Positions 36,783-47,932 of a DNA stretch of 64,000 bases are shown here, in pieces. Source of the stretch: Helichrysum umbraculigerum (lineage: Eukaryota > Streptophyta > Magnoliopsida > Asterales > Asteraceae); NCBI GenBank assembly GCA_949592205.1, contig CATIUR010000003.1:154136759-154200758 (forward strand), in the 5' to 3' direction. Both the position numbers and the translations under genes were made by a program. Under the pieces are notes generated by a model. It was not told the DNA's origin. It saw only the letters and a program-made list of their open reading frames with translations, and searched no databases. Each line of letters starts with the position of its first letter. Within the stretch, counting starts at the first letter, position 1.

Positions 36783-37395
36783 GTTCAATTGAGACCATTT
36801 ATTTTGTGTGAGAATGGGGAACTAACCAAAATATGCCATGTGTCACTTTTTTCTCTCTCATCCACGTTTTTAAAAATTAAATATCTCACAAACGACAAGT
36901 CGAAAAATCATGAAAATTGCACCATATTTTTCAGCGTTTTATCCTCTTCGATTTGCGGTCCATCAAGGCATACTTCCGACGAACTTTTTTTTTCTTCATT
37001 TTTTGGTGGGTTTTACGTATTAGTAACACATGTGTTAGTGATTGATTATACATTTGATTTAGGGTTTAGGGTTAGGGTTTAGAGTTAGGGTTTAGCAGGG
37101 TTTAGTGTTAGGGTTTAGCAGGGTTTAAACGCAACACTGTAACACACGTGTTAGTAATTTGAAACCCACTAAAAATAATGAGAAAAAAAAAACTCGTTGA
37201 AAGTATGCCTTAATGGACGGCAAATCGAAGAGGATCAAACGCTCAATCTAATGGTGCAATTTTCATAATTTTTCGATTTGTCATTTGTGAGATATTTAAC
37301 TTAAGGGGTAAATGGGTTTTGTGTTCTCTTTGTACACATGACACCATATCATTGGTTCCTCTATTCTCACACAAATTTTTAGTCCCATTTGAACC
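36783..37395. mobile_element. Foldback (MULE-like) element with a telomere-like centre
   Basis: Two arms of roughly 260 bases, about 80-85% complementary by eye (GTGTGAGAAT near the outside, ATATCTCACAAA and CTCTTCGATTTG inside), surround a centre of TTTAGGG-type repeats (about 37056-37130). Arms this long suggest a MULE-type MITE; no 9-bp target duplication was found. The 97-aa ORF on it is not protein-like. Confidence 0.6.
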
Positions 37396-37479
37396 TTACC
37401 CTATTTTCATAATAAAAAAGAGATACAGAATCCATAATTAAATACGAAACTTGATAGAAAAAAAAGGGCCCATGCTTTT

Positions 37480-37615
37480 CATACCATTTTTTAATTTTAT
37501 ATTAACTTTTCTGTACCTTTTCTGTACTTTATTCCATCATTTATTCTTACATTCTGTACTTATTCTGTACTTTTTCGTACCTTTCTGTATTTTTTTAATT
37601 TAAAAATGGTATGGT
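37480..37615. repeat. TTCTGTACY repeat between short inverted arms
   Basis: CATACCATTTTTTAAT and its near-complement bound a run of TTCTGTACTT/TTCTGTACCT units. Possibly a small MITE. Confidence 0.4.
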
Positions 37616-38058
37616 GAGTAATAAATAATGGTATGGATAGATATTCCCAAAAAAAGATCTCATGGAGTGTATCGGAAGATATATTTTGGGGGGAAAATGA
37701 TGAGTGACAATAACGTTGTGGGACACGGATGTTGACAAATTGTGTCAAATGATGCTTGAAAGTCAAACATCAATCAATAATATTTATTACTGTAAAACGT
37801 ATACATACATACCAAATGGCATCATTTCCCCCTCTACTAGATTGATCAATTGATTTTATCAATTAATGTCTCGTACTGATAAGGCAAGGAAATAACCGTT
37901 ATTTTCTTTTATTTATATACATAGAATAGATCTTACTATAAACTTTTTAATTTGTGAGTTTCTTATTGACTTTTGAGTAATTTTATAGCCTTTTGACTTT
38001 TGAGAGTAAATGGATTAGGATAACAAGTGACATATCCCCGTTCAAAAATAGAGGGAGT
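37616..38058. other. Intergenic, AT-rich
   Basis: No gene seen. The end (about 37960-38057) weakly resembles a decayed Stowaway-type element (AATAGAGGGAGT). Confidence 0.4.
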
Positions 38059-38178
38059 TGATAGATACAACACACAAATTGCTTCATACAACACATGTAT
38101 GCTATTATAGACTTGTACTGTCTGCTTTAAGTGCTGTACAGTGTGGTTTTTGAAGTAGTTTGGGTGTTGTATCTATCA
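38059..38178. mobile_element. 120-bp MITE, TGATAGATACAACA family (copy 2)
   Basis: Ends TGATAGATACAACA / TGTTGTATCTATCA. The interior shares ACTTGTACTGT with the copy at 42851. Confidence 0.65.
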
Positions 38179-38678
38179 CCTCCCAAAATAGATGGTAGAA
38201 AGTGTACATCAAGTCGTTAACCACACATTGGACATTTGGACCAGTCTAACGCCCAAGATCATATTTATTACTGAACTCCAATTTACATGTGACACACAAG
38301 GACTCAAGAAGATAGATCAAGTTTGCATTCTATATTAGGTAATCTATGAGACCTAAAAATAGAAACAACATAACCATGACATATTTACTAAAAATAAAAC
38401 TTTATGTTACAATTGACATATATCACTTACAAAATATTATTGTTTGTACCAGAATAACAAACCGGGTTTTCTTAGTTAAATTACCATACATATGAATTTG
38501 GTTTTAACAGAATAATATACAGCTTTTACTATTGTATAGATCAGTATTATTACACTCTTTCATCCTCAACAATAGCCTCTCAATGGGAATTCATCAGTCA
38601 TGAATCCGCTCAAAACGATCACCAAAAATAGTGACAGAAAAATATGAATCAAATAACTTCCAACTAAACAGGTTTAAC
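38179..38678. other. 3' flank of HEMA
   Basis: AT-rich sequence with no ORF. It probably contains the 3' UTR and polyadenylation signals of the minus-strand HEMA gene. Confidence 0.5.
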
Positions 38679-40940
38679 TCACACCTGGGACTTCTCCATC
38701 TTGGAACGAATCTTATCTTCTAAGATGGAAATTTCCATCTCTAGTCCAAAAATCCGGTTCAAAGCATGCATATTTTCAATTATCTCGTTCAAAGATCGAC
38801 CTTCAGTTTCATCACATCTCAAGTGTTGCATGGGACCATGAAGGATCTTGTTTACTATACCTTTACTAAGATCATGTATAGCTTTCTGGTTTTTCTTGGA
38901 TATATCTGTACCCGTTCTTGCTAAACACTTTTCCATTTCACTTGCTCTAATTCTTTCTGCATACGCCCTAAGTTTCTTAATTGTTGGCACTGTTTCTAAA
39001 GAATCTTTCCAAGCCTCAAATTCTCTCACTTCATCTGTTATGATTGATTGAGCTTCTGCTGCCTTGCGTAAGCGGTCTTTTTTGTTGGCCTCAACAACTT
39101 CTTTAAGATCATCCACATTAAACACACGGTTCGTTTCCAAATCTGAGACACTCGATTCCACGTTCCTTGGAACTGATATATCTACAAACAACCTTTGTGC
39201 TAGTCCTTCACTTGTAAAGGGGAGTGTAGAAACTTGATCTTTTGTGAATAATAAGGTTTCAGAAGCCGTGCAGGTGAAAACTACATCGGCATTTGAAGCA
39301 CATGACAATAACTCTGAAAAAGGTTGATAGACAATCTCAACATCCTTAAACTCATCACGTATGGCAGAGACTCTGTCTTCAGATCTATTCACAACCACCA
39401 TCTTTTTGCACCCTTTTGCAACTAAATGTTTGATCACAAGTTTTCCCATTTTGCCAGCCCCAACTACCAACACATTTGTGGAATCATAAGAATGTTCAGG
39501 AATCTTCATTTGGGCAAGTTCCACGGCAGCTGAACTGACTGAAACCGACCCAGAAGCAATATTAGTCTCGGTTCTGACTCGTTTCCCTACTGTGATTGCA
39601 TGCTTGAAAAGTCCGCTGATCTTCCTATCGAACCCGGGGACTCCTTGTCCAACTTTTACAACATGCTTTACTTGAGAAAGAATTTGACCTTCTCCAAGAA
39701 CTAAGGAATCAAGACCTGCTGATACTTCAAACAGGTGTTTTGTGGCTTCTTTTTCATACAACAAGAATTGATGTCGACGAATATCTGACACAGGAACGCC
39801 ACTAACCTACATTTTTGAATGTGCAATTCAGGGTTTAATCATTTACTGTATCATTGAACATACAGAAATCGATGCATGTAAACTGGTATCTGGTTAGTAC
39901 CTTTGACATCCATTCGGTGATTTCTTTAACACCACGATGTTGGGAGAGTGCCACAGCGTATATCTCCATCCTGTTGCAAGTGCTAAGAACAGCAGCTTCT
40001 TCTATGTGATTCAAGTCACATAATTCACTAATTGCTTGAGGCAATTCTGCCTCTGGAATGGAAAGTTTCTCACGGATTTCAACTGGTGCTGTGTGAAAAC
40101 TAAGCCCAACCACAAGTATACCACTCTTTTCCTTTGTATATCCTACATAAAGCAGAATATGTAAGTTTCTGAGAACAGAAACACGTCTTCATATGGTTTT
40201 GTACCCTCCGCAAGACTCTAAAATAGCTATAAAAAATGAACAGGAAAGCTAGTTGAAAGAAAGAACATATAGCTAATTATTTCAAATAATCCGTACTACA
40301 ATACTCAATGAGATATCATGCAGGTCTTGTGTATTGTCTAGCAATTTACGAGAGGTGGTGGTATTAGGTACCACTAATGTTGATCTCATGAAACAATATC
40401 AGGCTATCAATTGCATCAGAATTTTATAGCAGAATCAATATCTTCACCTTTTATCATTATATATAAAAAGAGAACCGTAACAACTGAAGAATCATTTACA
40501 AACAAAAGACTTCATGAAATGATTTCTAAGCATAAGCTGCAATAAATTTATATCCTAATACTAATTATATATAGAAAGCAGCAAACATATATAAAAATGT
40601 TCATAAGACAACCAGTGAACCAGGCAAACTTGATTGCATACCTGCACTTAAAGCAAGATATAACATGAAATGAGAAAGAAAAAAAAAACTTACTTTCAGC
40701 AGCAGAGGTCTTAAGAAGCTCAAGAGCAGAAAGACTAGCCGAATTTGAAACCGATATCGGATCAGAATCCGATCGCACCTCGCATCTGAGATTTACACAT
40801 CCTCGTGATCCTGGATCACAACTCAATGTCCGCCCAGTAATCGAATTAAAGTTCACACGGTTCCGTGAACTAGCGATAAACGTCAAAGCAGAAGAAGAAG
40901 ATGATGGTGTTGAATTAGTAAGAACATTATCGATCATCAT
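38679..40940 (-). CDS. HEMA: Glutamyl-tRNA reductase, chloroplastic (three exons, 538 aa)
   Basis: Reduces glutamyl-tRNA(Glu) to glutamate-1-semialdehyde with NADPH, the first committed step of plastid tetrapyrrole (chlorophyll and haem) synthesis. Exons: 40940-40694, 40142-39901, 39806-38679, with GT-AG introns of 551 and 94 bases; phases agree and give 538 residues, normal for plants. Residues 1 to about 75 are Ser-rich with few acids, a transit peptide. Seen motifs: GLSFHTAPVEIREKL (95-109), the catalytic Cys138 in LSTCNRMEIY, GLDSLVLGEGQI (substrate domain), the nucleotide-binding GAGKMG at 279-284, and a C-terminal helical dimerisation region. Two adjacent Met codons open the ORF; the first is used here. 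In plants this enzyme is controlled by light, by haem and by the FLU protein; the sequence alone does not show which HEMA paralogue this is. Confidence 0.97.
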
Positions 40941-41263
40941 CGTTATACTGGAATTGAAACCACCAAAATCAGGAACAACAAATTAAGAGCCCGTTGACAA
41001 ACCCTAGAAATTGAATAAAGTAATTGAGAGAGAGAGCAGGTGTAATAAACGAGGATTAGTTGAACGGAAATAGTAAAATGTAAGAATTTGATTAATGGGC
41101 AGTTGGGTGCGGCATCTTTGACCCAATCAAAATTGGATCATTTTATCACTATAATACGAAGAAGAGTTGAATTAAATTACTAAATTTATTTATTACGGAG
41201 TATTTATTAAACAGACTAAAATAGCACAATACGCTTTTATCATCATCATTTCATTATAATTTT
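40941..41263 (-). promoter_or_regulatory. HEMA 5' leader and promoter
   Basis: The leader on the minus strand has a CT-repeat patch (complement of 41022-41035). A CCAATTTTGATTGGG dyad lies at about 41124-41138. Beyond 41264 a repeat begins, so the unique promoter is only about 320 bases. Confidence 0.45.
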
Positions 41264-42672
41264 AGAAAAAATTACGAAAATCGTTCTTATAGTTTGACCT
41301 GAATTACACATTCAATCCTTTAATAATGGTCATCTACACTAACGATTGTTAAATCTCCGTTAAAAAGGACCATGCATGTAAAAAATTTAATCCTTTAAAT
41401 TTTTTTGACTAAAATATAAATAATAAAATCTAGAATATGTATAGATACATTATATGGTGCACATAACATTATTTTCATTTCACTCATTTTATTCATTATC
41501 AAATTTGATCATTATCTCCTCTATAACTAGGGCTATTGACGAACCGAGTCAATTCGAATATCCTGATGCTCGACTCGACTCGTTTAAAAAATAAGTATGT
41601 TCGAGTTCGACTCGAACTCAATTAACTTTTTAAAACCATATTCGAGTTCGGGTTCGGATAATAATTTAGTGTTCGAGCTCGAGCTCTATACTCGTTTAAG
41701 TTTACGACAATTTACAAAAAAAAAAAAAAAAGTTTTATGAGCTCAAAATGTTTGTTTAGAAGCTCGAGCTCGATACAATCGTTTATAAGCTTAAACAAGC
41801 TCATTAAAAAGTATACTAACTATTTTATGAAACTTGAAATAAAGTTTGTAAAAGACATTTACACTTAATTAAACTTAAAATGTGTAAGTTTAATTAGTTA
41901 TCATCAAACACTAATAATAAGTATGTAATTAGATTCTTGATGTTAATATTTATAGTGTGCTCATCTCATCCTAGCGAGCCGAGTCGAATTTATTGTTTTG
42001 ATGCTCGGCTCGTGAAACTAATCGAACAGTCTTTTTATGTCCGAACTCGACTCGGGCACGAATAGTATTATGCTCGAATTTGAGATAAACGAATTCGAAC
42101 TCGAGTAGCTCGTTAAGTGCTCGGTTCGTTAACACCCCTATCTATAACATCAAATTTATATTCCACCACCATCTTTTCCTACCTTAATATACATTTTTGA
42201 CTTAATTAGTTCACACTTTTCAACGTCATTTTACTTTAAAGATAGGGTCATCGAAAAGGATACAAAAGATAAGAGATGGTGGCCACTAAAGTAATTACGA
42301 GATAAGTGGAATGGGTAATGGAGGGTCCTTGAGTGGTGAAAGACAAATGTGAAAGATGAACAATTTGACAATGAATTTGCTAAGCGAAATGTGAAAGCTG
42401 AAAATGATGTTGTGCACCTAATAATGTATACATACATATTTTAAATTTTATTATTTATTTATACTCAAAGATTATAAAATTTAAAAGAATAAAAAAAAAA
42501 CTACACACGTGGTCCTTTTTAACGGAGATTTAACAATTGTTAGTGTAAAGAACTATTTACGTAACAAGTTTCAAAAAAAGGACCGTCTATGTAATTAAAT
42601 TAATCAAAGAACTGAATGTGCAATTCATGTCAAACCATAAAGACGGTTTTTGTAATTTTATCATAATTTTAT
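41264..42672. mobile_element. Foldback MULE-like element carrying a hAT insertion
   Basis: Inverted arms about 41270-41400 and 42500-42670 share TTTGACCTGAATTRCACATTCA-like text and TTAAATCTCCGTTAAAAAGGAC. The interior is AT-rich and holds the hAT element at 41528-42140. Ends are not exact and no target duplication was identified. Confidence 0.55.
41528..42140. mobile_element. Non-autonomous hAT element (613 bp)
   Basis: Inverted ends TAGGGCTATTGACGAACCGAG and the complement TAGGGGTGTTAACGAACCGAG (17-18 of 21 agree) are flanked by the perfect 8-bp duplication TCTATAAC at 41520-41527 and 42141-42148. That length is diagnostic of hAT. The interior is rich in CTCGAGCTCG motifs; no transposase. 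Confidence 0.85.
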
Positions 42673-42850
42673 GTAAGAGTAAATCGTTTGGCCCCCACAC
42701 GCCTGATTTTGTAAGAATTTGCTCAACATTGGGAACGTGATTGTTTGACTTGTTTGTAGTGGACCAATTTATTTTATTTATTATTTATTTTTTTTATTAT
42801 TATTATTATTATGTCAATCCATTTTTTTGATACCATAAACTCAGGAGAGC
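42673..42850. other. Intergenic spacer
   Basis: AT-rich with a short TTA microsatellite near 42794-42811; no gene. Confidence 0.5.
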
Positions 42851-42973
42851 TGATAAATACAATACAAAAAGTGATTGATACCACAAATTTATATTATAGT
42901 ACACTTGTACTGTACGCAAAAATTTAATGTGTACATTTTGTTACATGTATCTTTTATTTTGTTGTATTTATCA
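42851..42973. mobile_element. 123-bp MITE, TGATAAATACAATA family (copy 3)
   Basis: TGATAAATACAATAC at the left and TTGTTGTATTTATCA at the right, with the same ACTTGTACTGTAC interior as copy 2. Confidence 0.6.
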
Positions 42974-43622
42974 ACTCACTAAACTTAACTAAATAGTAGG
43001 TTTTTTACCTTTTTAGTACCCGAGATAGTATCTAAACTTTTCAACTCAGATAAATTGTACCTTAACTCAGTCGCATGACTAGCACATGACTTATTTCTGT
43101 TAAATCTAACTGATAAAAGTTAGGGATTAATCTCTTTCATCTCTCACTCAACATCAATTACCCTAACTTGTTGACTGAATCATTAACAAATTGGACATTT
43201 AAACATTAAAATAAATAAAAATCTATTAAGACGTCGAGTCTTTTTTCTTCTTCTGCTCAGCAAGTTGATCGCGTATTGATACTTTTTTCTCATGGTTGAA
43301 CAATATTGCTAAGAATAAATTATCAAATAGGCTAGCTATAGAACCGACCGCTCAATTTGATGGTGAATTTCTTGTGCTCAAAACATTAAACTTATTCAAA
43401 AAGAACCTTTTATAGTGGCTGTAAAATCATTGTATCAGTTACTCTATATATTGTCTCGGGTACTTTGTCGGCTCAAAAGGAATACATTAGCACATGACCA
43501 GTTAATATGATTTAGGAATACATATAATAATGAGACGATGAAAGGAATATATTAACAAATAGCCAATTAATTATATAATTAAGTGACTGGTGGATCACCT
43601 ATATAGTTGTTTAGGTTATGGT

Positions 43623-45123
43623 GGATCACCTAACCTATATAGTTGTTTAAGTGACTGGTGGATCACCTATTAAAGAGCGTGTATTTGGGAGTATTAACAA
43701 GGATGTTTCACTTCCAATTTGGGTATCGGAACTTAAAGGTGTTCCAGATGGGCTTCATTCGGAAGTTCGTGTTCCATTGAACGGTTTAAATGGGTGTAGT
43801 TTTTGTATCACAAAAGAGCTCAATACTCTTGCAGATCAACAATGTAATACGCACAGAAGTAGCTCGCCGGAGATCCGACCTCTCAACAGTCCACAGGTGC
43901 CTCCAACGGCTATTTTTTGTAGTAACGGTCCATCTCTTACAACTCATTTTTTGAATTCAAATTTAGGTTCAAATCTCGATGTAAATGACTTTGGTCAATC
44001 CCCTATGCAAGTGAGTCATAAAGCTGTTGAAAAAGATAATATTGCAAGCAACTTTCTACATGAGGTGACACATCATACCTCTAGTTCTTTATACACTCAT
44101 ATATTTGAAAAGGTTAAAGAAGCATTTCCTGTAAAAGACCTGGGTACTTGTTCCCATCTAACTCCATCCACCTTCGTTACCTTTGAACCTAACCATGTAT
44201 CTACTTCACTCTCCACTTCCAAACATCCTTCTTCAGATTTGAATCCTTACGATGTTCCTCTTATTCCTGATCCCGAGTCAATTGTTCATACGAACGTAAG
44301 TGTTCCTAGTTCATCATCATCCCAAATTGATCCTTGTCTCGGGAAGGAGTGTCATTCTTCTTGTGCCTTGTTTAAGAAAAACGTTCAAAAACATAAAGAG
44401 CGTAAAACACAAGTTAAAGCAACAGAAAATGGTAGGAATGGTGGATCGCTAACAACAACCAAGAAAAAGAAAGGTTGGAAAAAGAATGTAGGCAGTCTAA
44501 CAGATATCGATGAAGATTCAACTCAAAATACGACTCTAAATGATATGTTTTCTGAAGAGTGTCTTTATCCCCCCATTCAAGAATGTGTCAAAATGGGTCG
44601 TTCGGTGGGACAGCTAATCAACCTCAGCAAAAAAGATCATGAAATGCGAAAGTTCGATGATTTCATTCAAGGTTTGATCGCTAGTGACAAATCTCCATCA
44701 AAAGATTAAAGTGGATCATTACCTTTTAAGGTTTCAAGTGTCAAATGTCATGTCAAAAAGAAATATGGTTGAAGATGGACTCTGAAGACTATTCCAAGCC
44801 AGTGTTTACACATGCCACCTCCTGTTAGTCATTTGAGTTTGCTTTCATCGTCATTACAGAAATGTCACTGTCCTAATATTAGTGTTCTACATCTAAATCC
44901 TCGAGAAGGTGGTGTCTCATTTGGAAGGGTTTGGTTTTGTTCTGTGCATCAGGATGGTGGATTGTTTCTTGTGTCCTATTTTTCATCTCAATTAGTATTA
45001 AGTTTTCATTGTTTGTTGGTTTTTAGTTTCAATCGATTCATTATGTATCCTTCCAACTCTCTTCAACTTTTGTTGATTGAGTTTTTTAATATATTATTGT
45101 TTTTCGCCAAAAAAAAAAAAAAA
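43623..45123 (+). mobile_element. LINE-derived insertion with poly-A tail and 18-bp target duplication
   Basis: AGTTGTTTAGGTTATGGT occurs at 43605-43622 and again at 45124-45141, directly after a 15-base A run. This is the signature of target-primed reverse transcription. The insert is about 1.5 kb: a single long ORF, then about 400 bases ending TTTAATATATTATTG..CGCC before the A tail, typical of plant L1-type 3' ends. There is no endonuclease or reverse transcriptase ORF. The 5' junction contains extra copies of the target text (43631-43670). Confidence 0.8.
43651..44709 (+). CDS. LINE ORF1-like hinge/C-terminal region, about 350 aa, no recognised domain
   Basis: One open frame covers most of the inserted element. 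The first codons are a junction artefact (a GTG right after an in-frame stop), so there is no convincing start and the protein is probably 5'-truncated. It is Ser/Thr/Pro-rich through about residue 230, then a Lys-rich stretch (KKKKGWKK near 274-281), then an acidic/helical tail ending LIASDKSPSKD. This composition fits the linker and C-terminal part of a plant LINE ORF1 protein, but I see no RRM, zinc knuckle or ORF2 sequence. Alternatively it could be a processed copy of a cellular gene. Long openness despite no start suggests the insertion is young. Confidence 0.45.
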   Translation: MTGGSPIKERVFGSINKDVSLPIWVSELKGVPDGLHSEVRVPLNGLNGCSFCITKELNTLADQQCNTHRSSSPEIRPLNSPQVPPTAIFCSNGPSLTTHFLNSNLGSNLDVNDFGQSPMQVSHKAVEKDNIASNFLHEVTHHTSSSLYTHIFEKVKEAFPVKDLGTCSHLTPSTFVTFEPNHVSTSLSTSKHPSSDLNPYDVPLIPDPESIVHTNVSVPSSSSSQIDPCLGKECHSSCALFKKNVQKHKERKTQVKATENGRNGGSLTTTKKKKGWKKNVGSLTDIDEDSTQNTTLNDMFSEECLYPPIQECVKMGRSVGQLINLSKKDHEMRKFDDFIQGLIASDKSPSKD

Positions 45124-45218
45124 AGTTGTTTAGGTTATGGTAAATGTTTATGAGATGATGAATTCATAATTAATTTGTGATCAAGTTACATTGCGTAGCA
45201 AGATGATGCAATGAAAAT

Positions 45219-45712
45219 GGGAAAAGTACAATAAAAGATACTATACTTATCACCTATTCTTATTTAAGGTACACAACTTTAAATTTTTTTAATTTAAGGT
45301 ATCGAACTTCAATATGTAATCAAGTTAGGAACGCGAATTTCACAAATGACGAGTTGTCATCAAATTTCTTTTTAATAAATAACATATCTATTTAATCGAT
45401 TAATATTCCTCGATCAATTTTTAAAAATATTGAGTATAATGAGAGATATTAAAGTTGAAAGTGGTAATGAGTTTTTGTTAAATTCTTTCTCCTCACTCAA
45501 TATTTTTTAAAATTGATCAAGGAATATTAATCGATTAAATAGATATGTTATTTATAAAAAAGAAATTCGGTGACAACTCGTCATTTGTGAAATTCGCGTC
45601 CATAACTTGATCATAAATTGAAAGTTCGATACCTTAAATTAAAAAAATATAAAGTTGTGTACCTTAAATAGGAATAGGTGATAAGTATAGTACCTTTTAT
45701 TGTACTTTTCCC
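45219..45712. mobile_element. MULE-type MITE (494 bp) with 9-bp target duplication
   Basis: Arms of about 220 bases fold back on each other (GGGAAAAGTACAATAAAAG at the left, its complement at the right). AATGAAAAT flanks it exactly at 45210-45218 and 45713-45721. A 9-bp duplication and long arms are characteristic of Mutator-like elements. Confidence 0.85.
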
Positions 45713-45934
45713 AATGAAAATTGGGGTAATTGCGTTGAGGGAGAGAAGAATGAGATAAAATAATTTGGTATCCTAACTTTATCAGTTAGATTTAACGGAA
45801 ATAAGTCATGTTCTAGTCATGTGACTAAGTCAAGGTACAATTTTAACCGACTTGACAAATTCATGGTACTATCCTATACCTTTAATATTTTAGGTTACTA
45901 GTTAGTCAAGTCTAGGATCCTAAAATAGATTTTA

Positions 45935-45937
<3 letters not shown>

Positions 45938-45988
<51 letters not shown>
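45938..45988. repeat. TTA microsatellite
   Basis: About 17 TTA triplets; read on the minus strand this gives poly-Asn, which is not a gene. Allele length is likely variable. Confidence 0.95.
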
Positions 45989-45990
<2 letters not shown>

Positions 45991-46049
45991 TTTTATGCCG
46001 TACCCTAGAAACCTAACATTCAACTTCTTAAAATAAAAAATAGTTATAC

Positions 46050-47917
46050 TGTAACATCCTCGAATTGGACATAGTTGTTTTATATTATTTCTGGATTTAA
46101 ATAAGCATTTAAATGTGTTTGGAAATAATATTGTTTGAATTAGTGAAATAATTGGAATAGGAGCTGAATATTCCAACGTGATAAGTGAATTATTAATTGT
46201 TGTAAATTAATATAGTTGACGGTGCAATAAAATGTTTGGACTCGTAAATGGTTTTCGGGTTCCAGACAATAGATTGAGATGGGGTATTAAATTATACCCG
46301 TATATTGAAGGCGGTTTGTGAGGTCGGTTATATATATCACTTTCCTCTTTAGGAAAGTTTATTTAGAAATTTCAAAACTCACAGAAACTCTCTAAAAACC
46401 TCCAAATCAATCCAGAAATCAAATCAGGAAGTTGTGGTTCTCGTGAAACTTCATAATCATCAGATTACCATCGTTAGATTCTTCAATCAGTAAGTGTTCT
46501 TGAGTAATTAAGAATTTGATTTTGATTGAATTTGGGTAAATCGATGATTTGAGTGATTTGGATGTTATAAATCATGTTATAAGTATTACATATTGATTAT
46601 GTAATGATATTTGTGATTTTAAACGGTTAGAAATAGTGTTTTTGAGGTTTTGGGTATTAAACCCGTGGATTAGGGTTTGATCAGCTCGAACTGGGCTGGG
46701 ACGACGAGGGAATCCGGCGGATTCACGGGAATCCGGCGGATTCAGTAAAAAGTTGGGGAATCCGGTCGGATTTAGGGAATCCGGCGGATTCAAGTTGTTT
46801 TGTGGGAAGCCGGCGGCTTCATAGGGAATCCGGCGGCTTGGTTGGCTGGTATAGCATTACATGTTTGATTGTTAATAGTAATGTGATTAAAATTTGATAT
46901 ATGTAAAAAAATATGATAATGATTGTATTGTAATCATTAGTGTATAATTAAGAACTAGTAATTTTAATGTTGATTATGTTAAGTTCTTAATATTGTTGAT
47001 CGATATAAGTTATGTATTGAAATGGATTACTAACTTATATTTGATGTGTTGATTATCAGATGTGGAGAAGACTCAGTAATATTAGACTTCTGAGCTTGCA
47101 GCTGAGGTAGTCGGTGAGTGGATCTGTAACCTCAGTGTGATTTAGTTGTAATGATTTGATTTACAACCAGTAATTTATAGTATTACTTTGATATGATGCA
47201 TCTATTGAGATATCTTGCCATGATAGTTTGACTAGTTGCTTACTTGGCTGTTTGAGCTAGCATGTAAGATTCTGAGGTCAACTTGACTTGACAGTTGGAC
47301 TTGGTTGTTATTGTAGACGACAGGAGATCTTGAAACTTGAAATGTTGGTTTGGAGATCTAGGTCGTGTGTGATTAACAACTGGTTACCGGTAATTCTGTA
47401 TAGGCCAATACAGATGATTGATAAGGGTTCCCTGAGTACCAAACCGGTATTAGGGTATCTCAGGAGCCACCGGTCCTCATGACGATTGATAATGTTTGAT
47501 TGGTGTAGCTTGACATTGATTGGATGTCGAGTGAATGATTGTTTTTCTGTTTATTGTTATTTGATGTAAACAGATTATTACGCTGGGTTGTATTGTTGCT
47601 TATAGTTTCACTCACTTAGCGTTGTGCTAACCCCACCACAGTTCTTCCTGCAGGTTGAAATAGATGGGACATATTAGGCAGGGCAGGAAGTATTTGACTG
47701 GATGGAATGTTTGACAGGCTGTAACTCTGATGTTATTTTGATAATTATAGAAATGTTTTAATAACACCCTGTGTGTTGAAATGTCTTGTACTTTGAATTG
47801 AAAAAGTTTATTGACATTTTGGGTAACATGTAACATTGGTTGTAATGTTTTGAAATATAAGCTTCCGCGTCGCCATTATAATATTGTTTGTTTATATATA
47901 AATGAAGGGGTGTTAAA
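46050..47917 (+). repeat. Element E 5' LTR
   Basis: TGTAACATCC to GGGGTGTTAAA. TATATATA near 46338, donor CAGTAAGT (GT 46490-46491), palindrome array 46710-46840 (GAATCCGGCGGATTC, GAAGCCGGCGGCTTC and a mixed GAATCCGGCGGCTTG), acceptor CCTGCAG (AG 47652-47653). Confidence 0.93.
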
Positions 47918-47920
47918 AGT

Positions 47921-47932
47921 TGGTATCAGAGC
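47921..47932 (+). other. Primer-binding site of element E
   Basis: TGGTATCAGAGC, initiator tRNA-Met type, three bases after the 5' LTR. Confidence 0.9.

Larger units (their letters stand above)
43012..45885. mobile_element. Larger foldback element with nested insertions (candidate)
   Basis: About 110 bases at 43012-43125 are found again in inverted form at about 45767-45885; both contain GACTTATTTCYGTTAAATC and CTAACTGATAAA. The arms enclose a LINE derivative and a MULE MITE. Ends and target duplication are not resolved. Confidence 0.4.

Noticed and set aside
37056..37130. Telomere-type repeat as evidence for a chromosome end
   Set aside because: Only a few degenerate units, in the loop of a foldback element with ordinary sequence on both sides.
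45898..46176. ORF with a poly-Asn run
   Set aside because: It is the TTA microsatellite on the reverse strand fused to LTR sequence.
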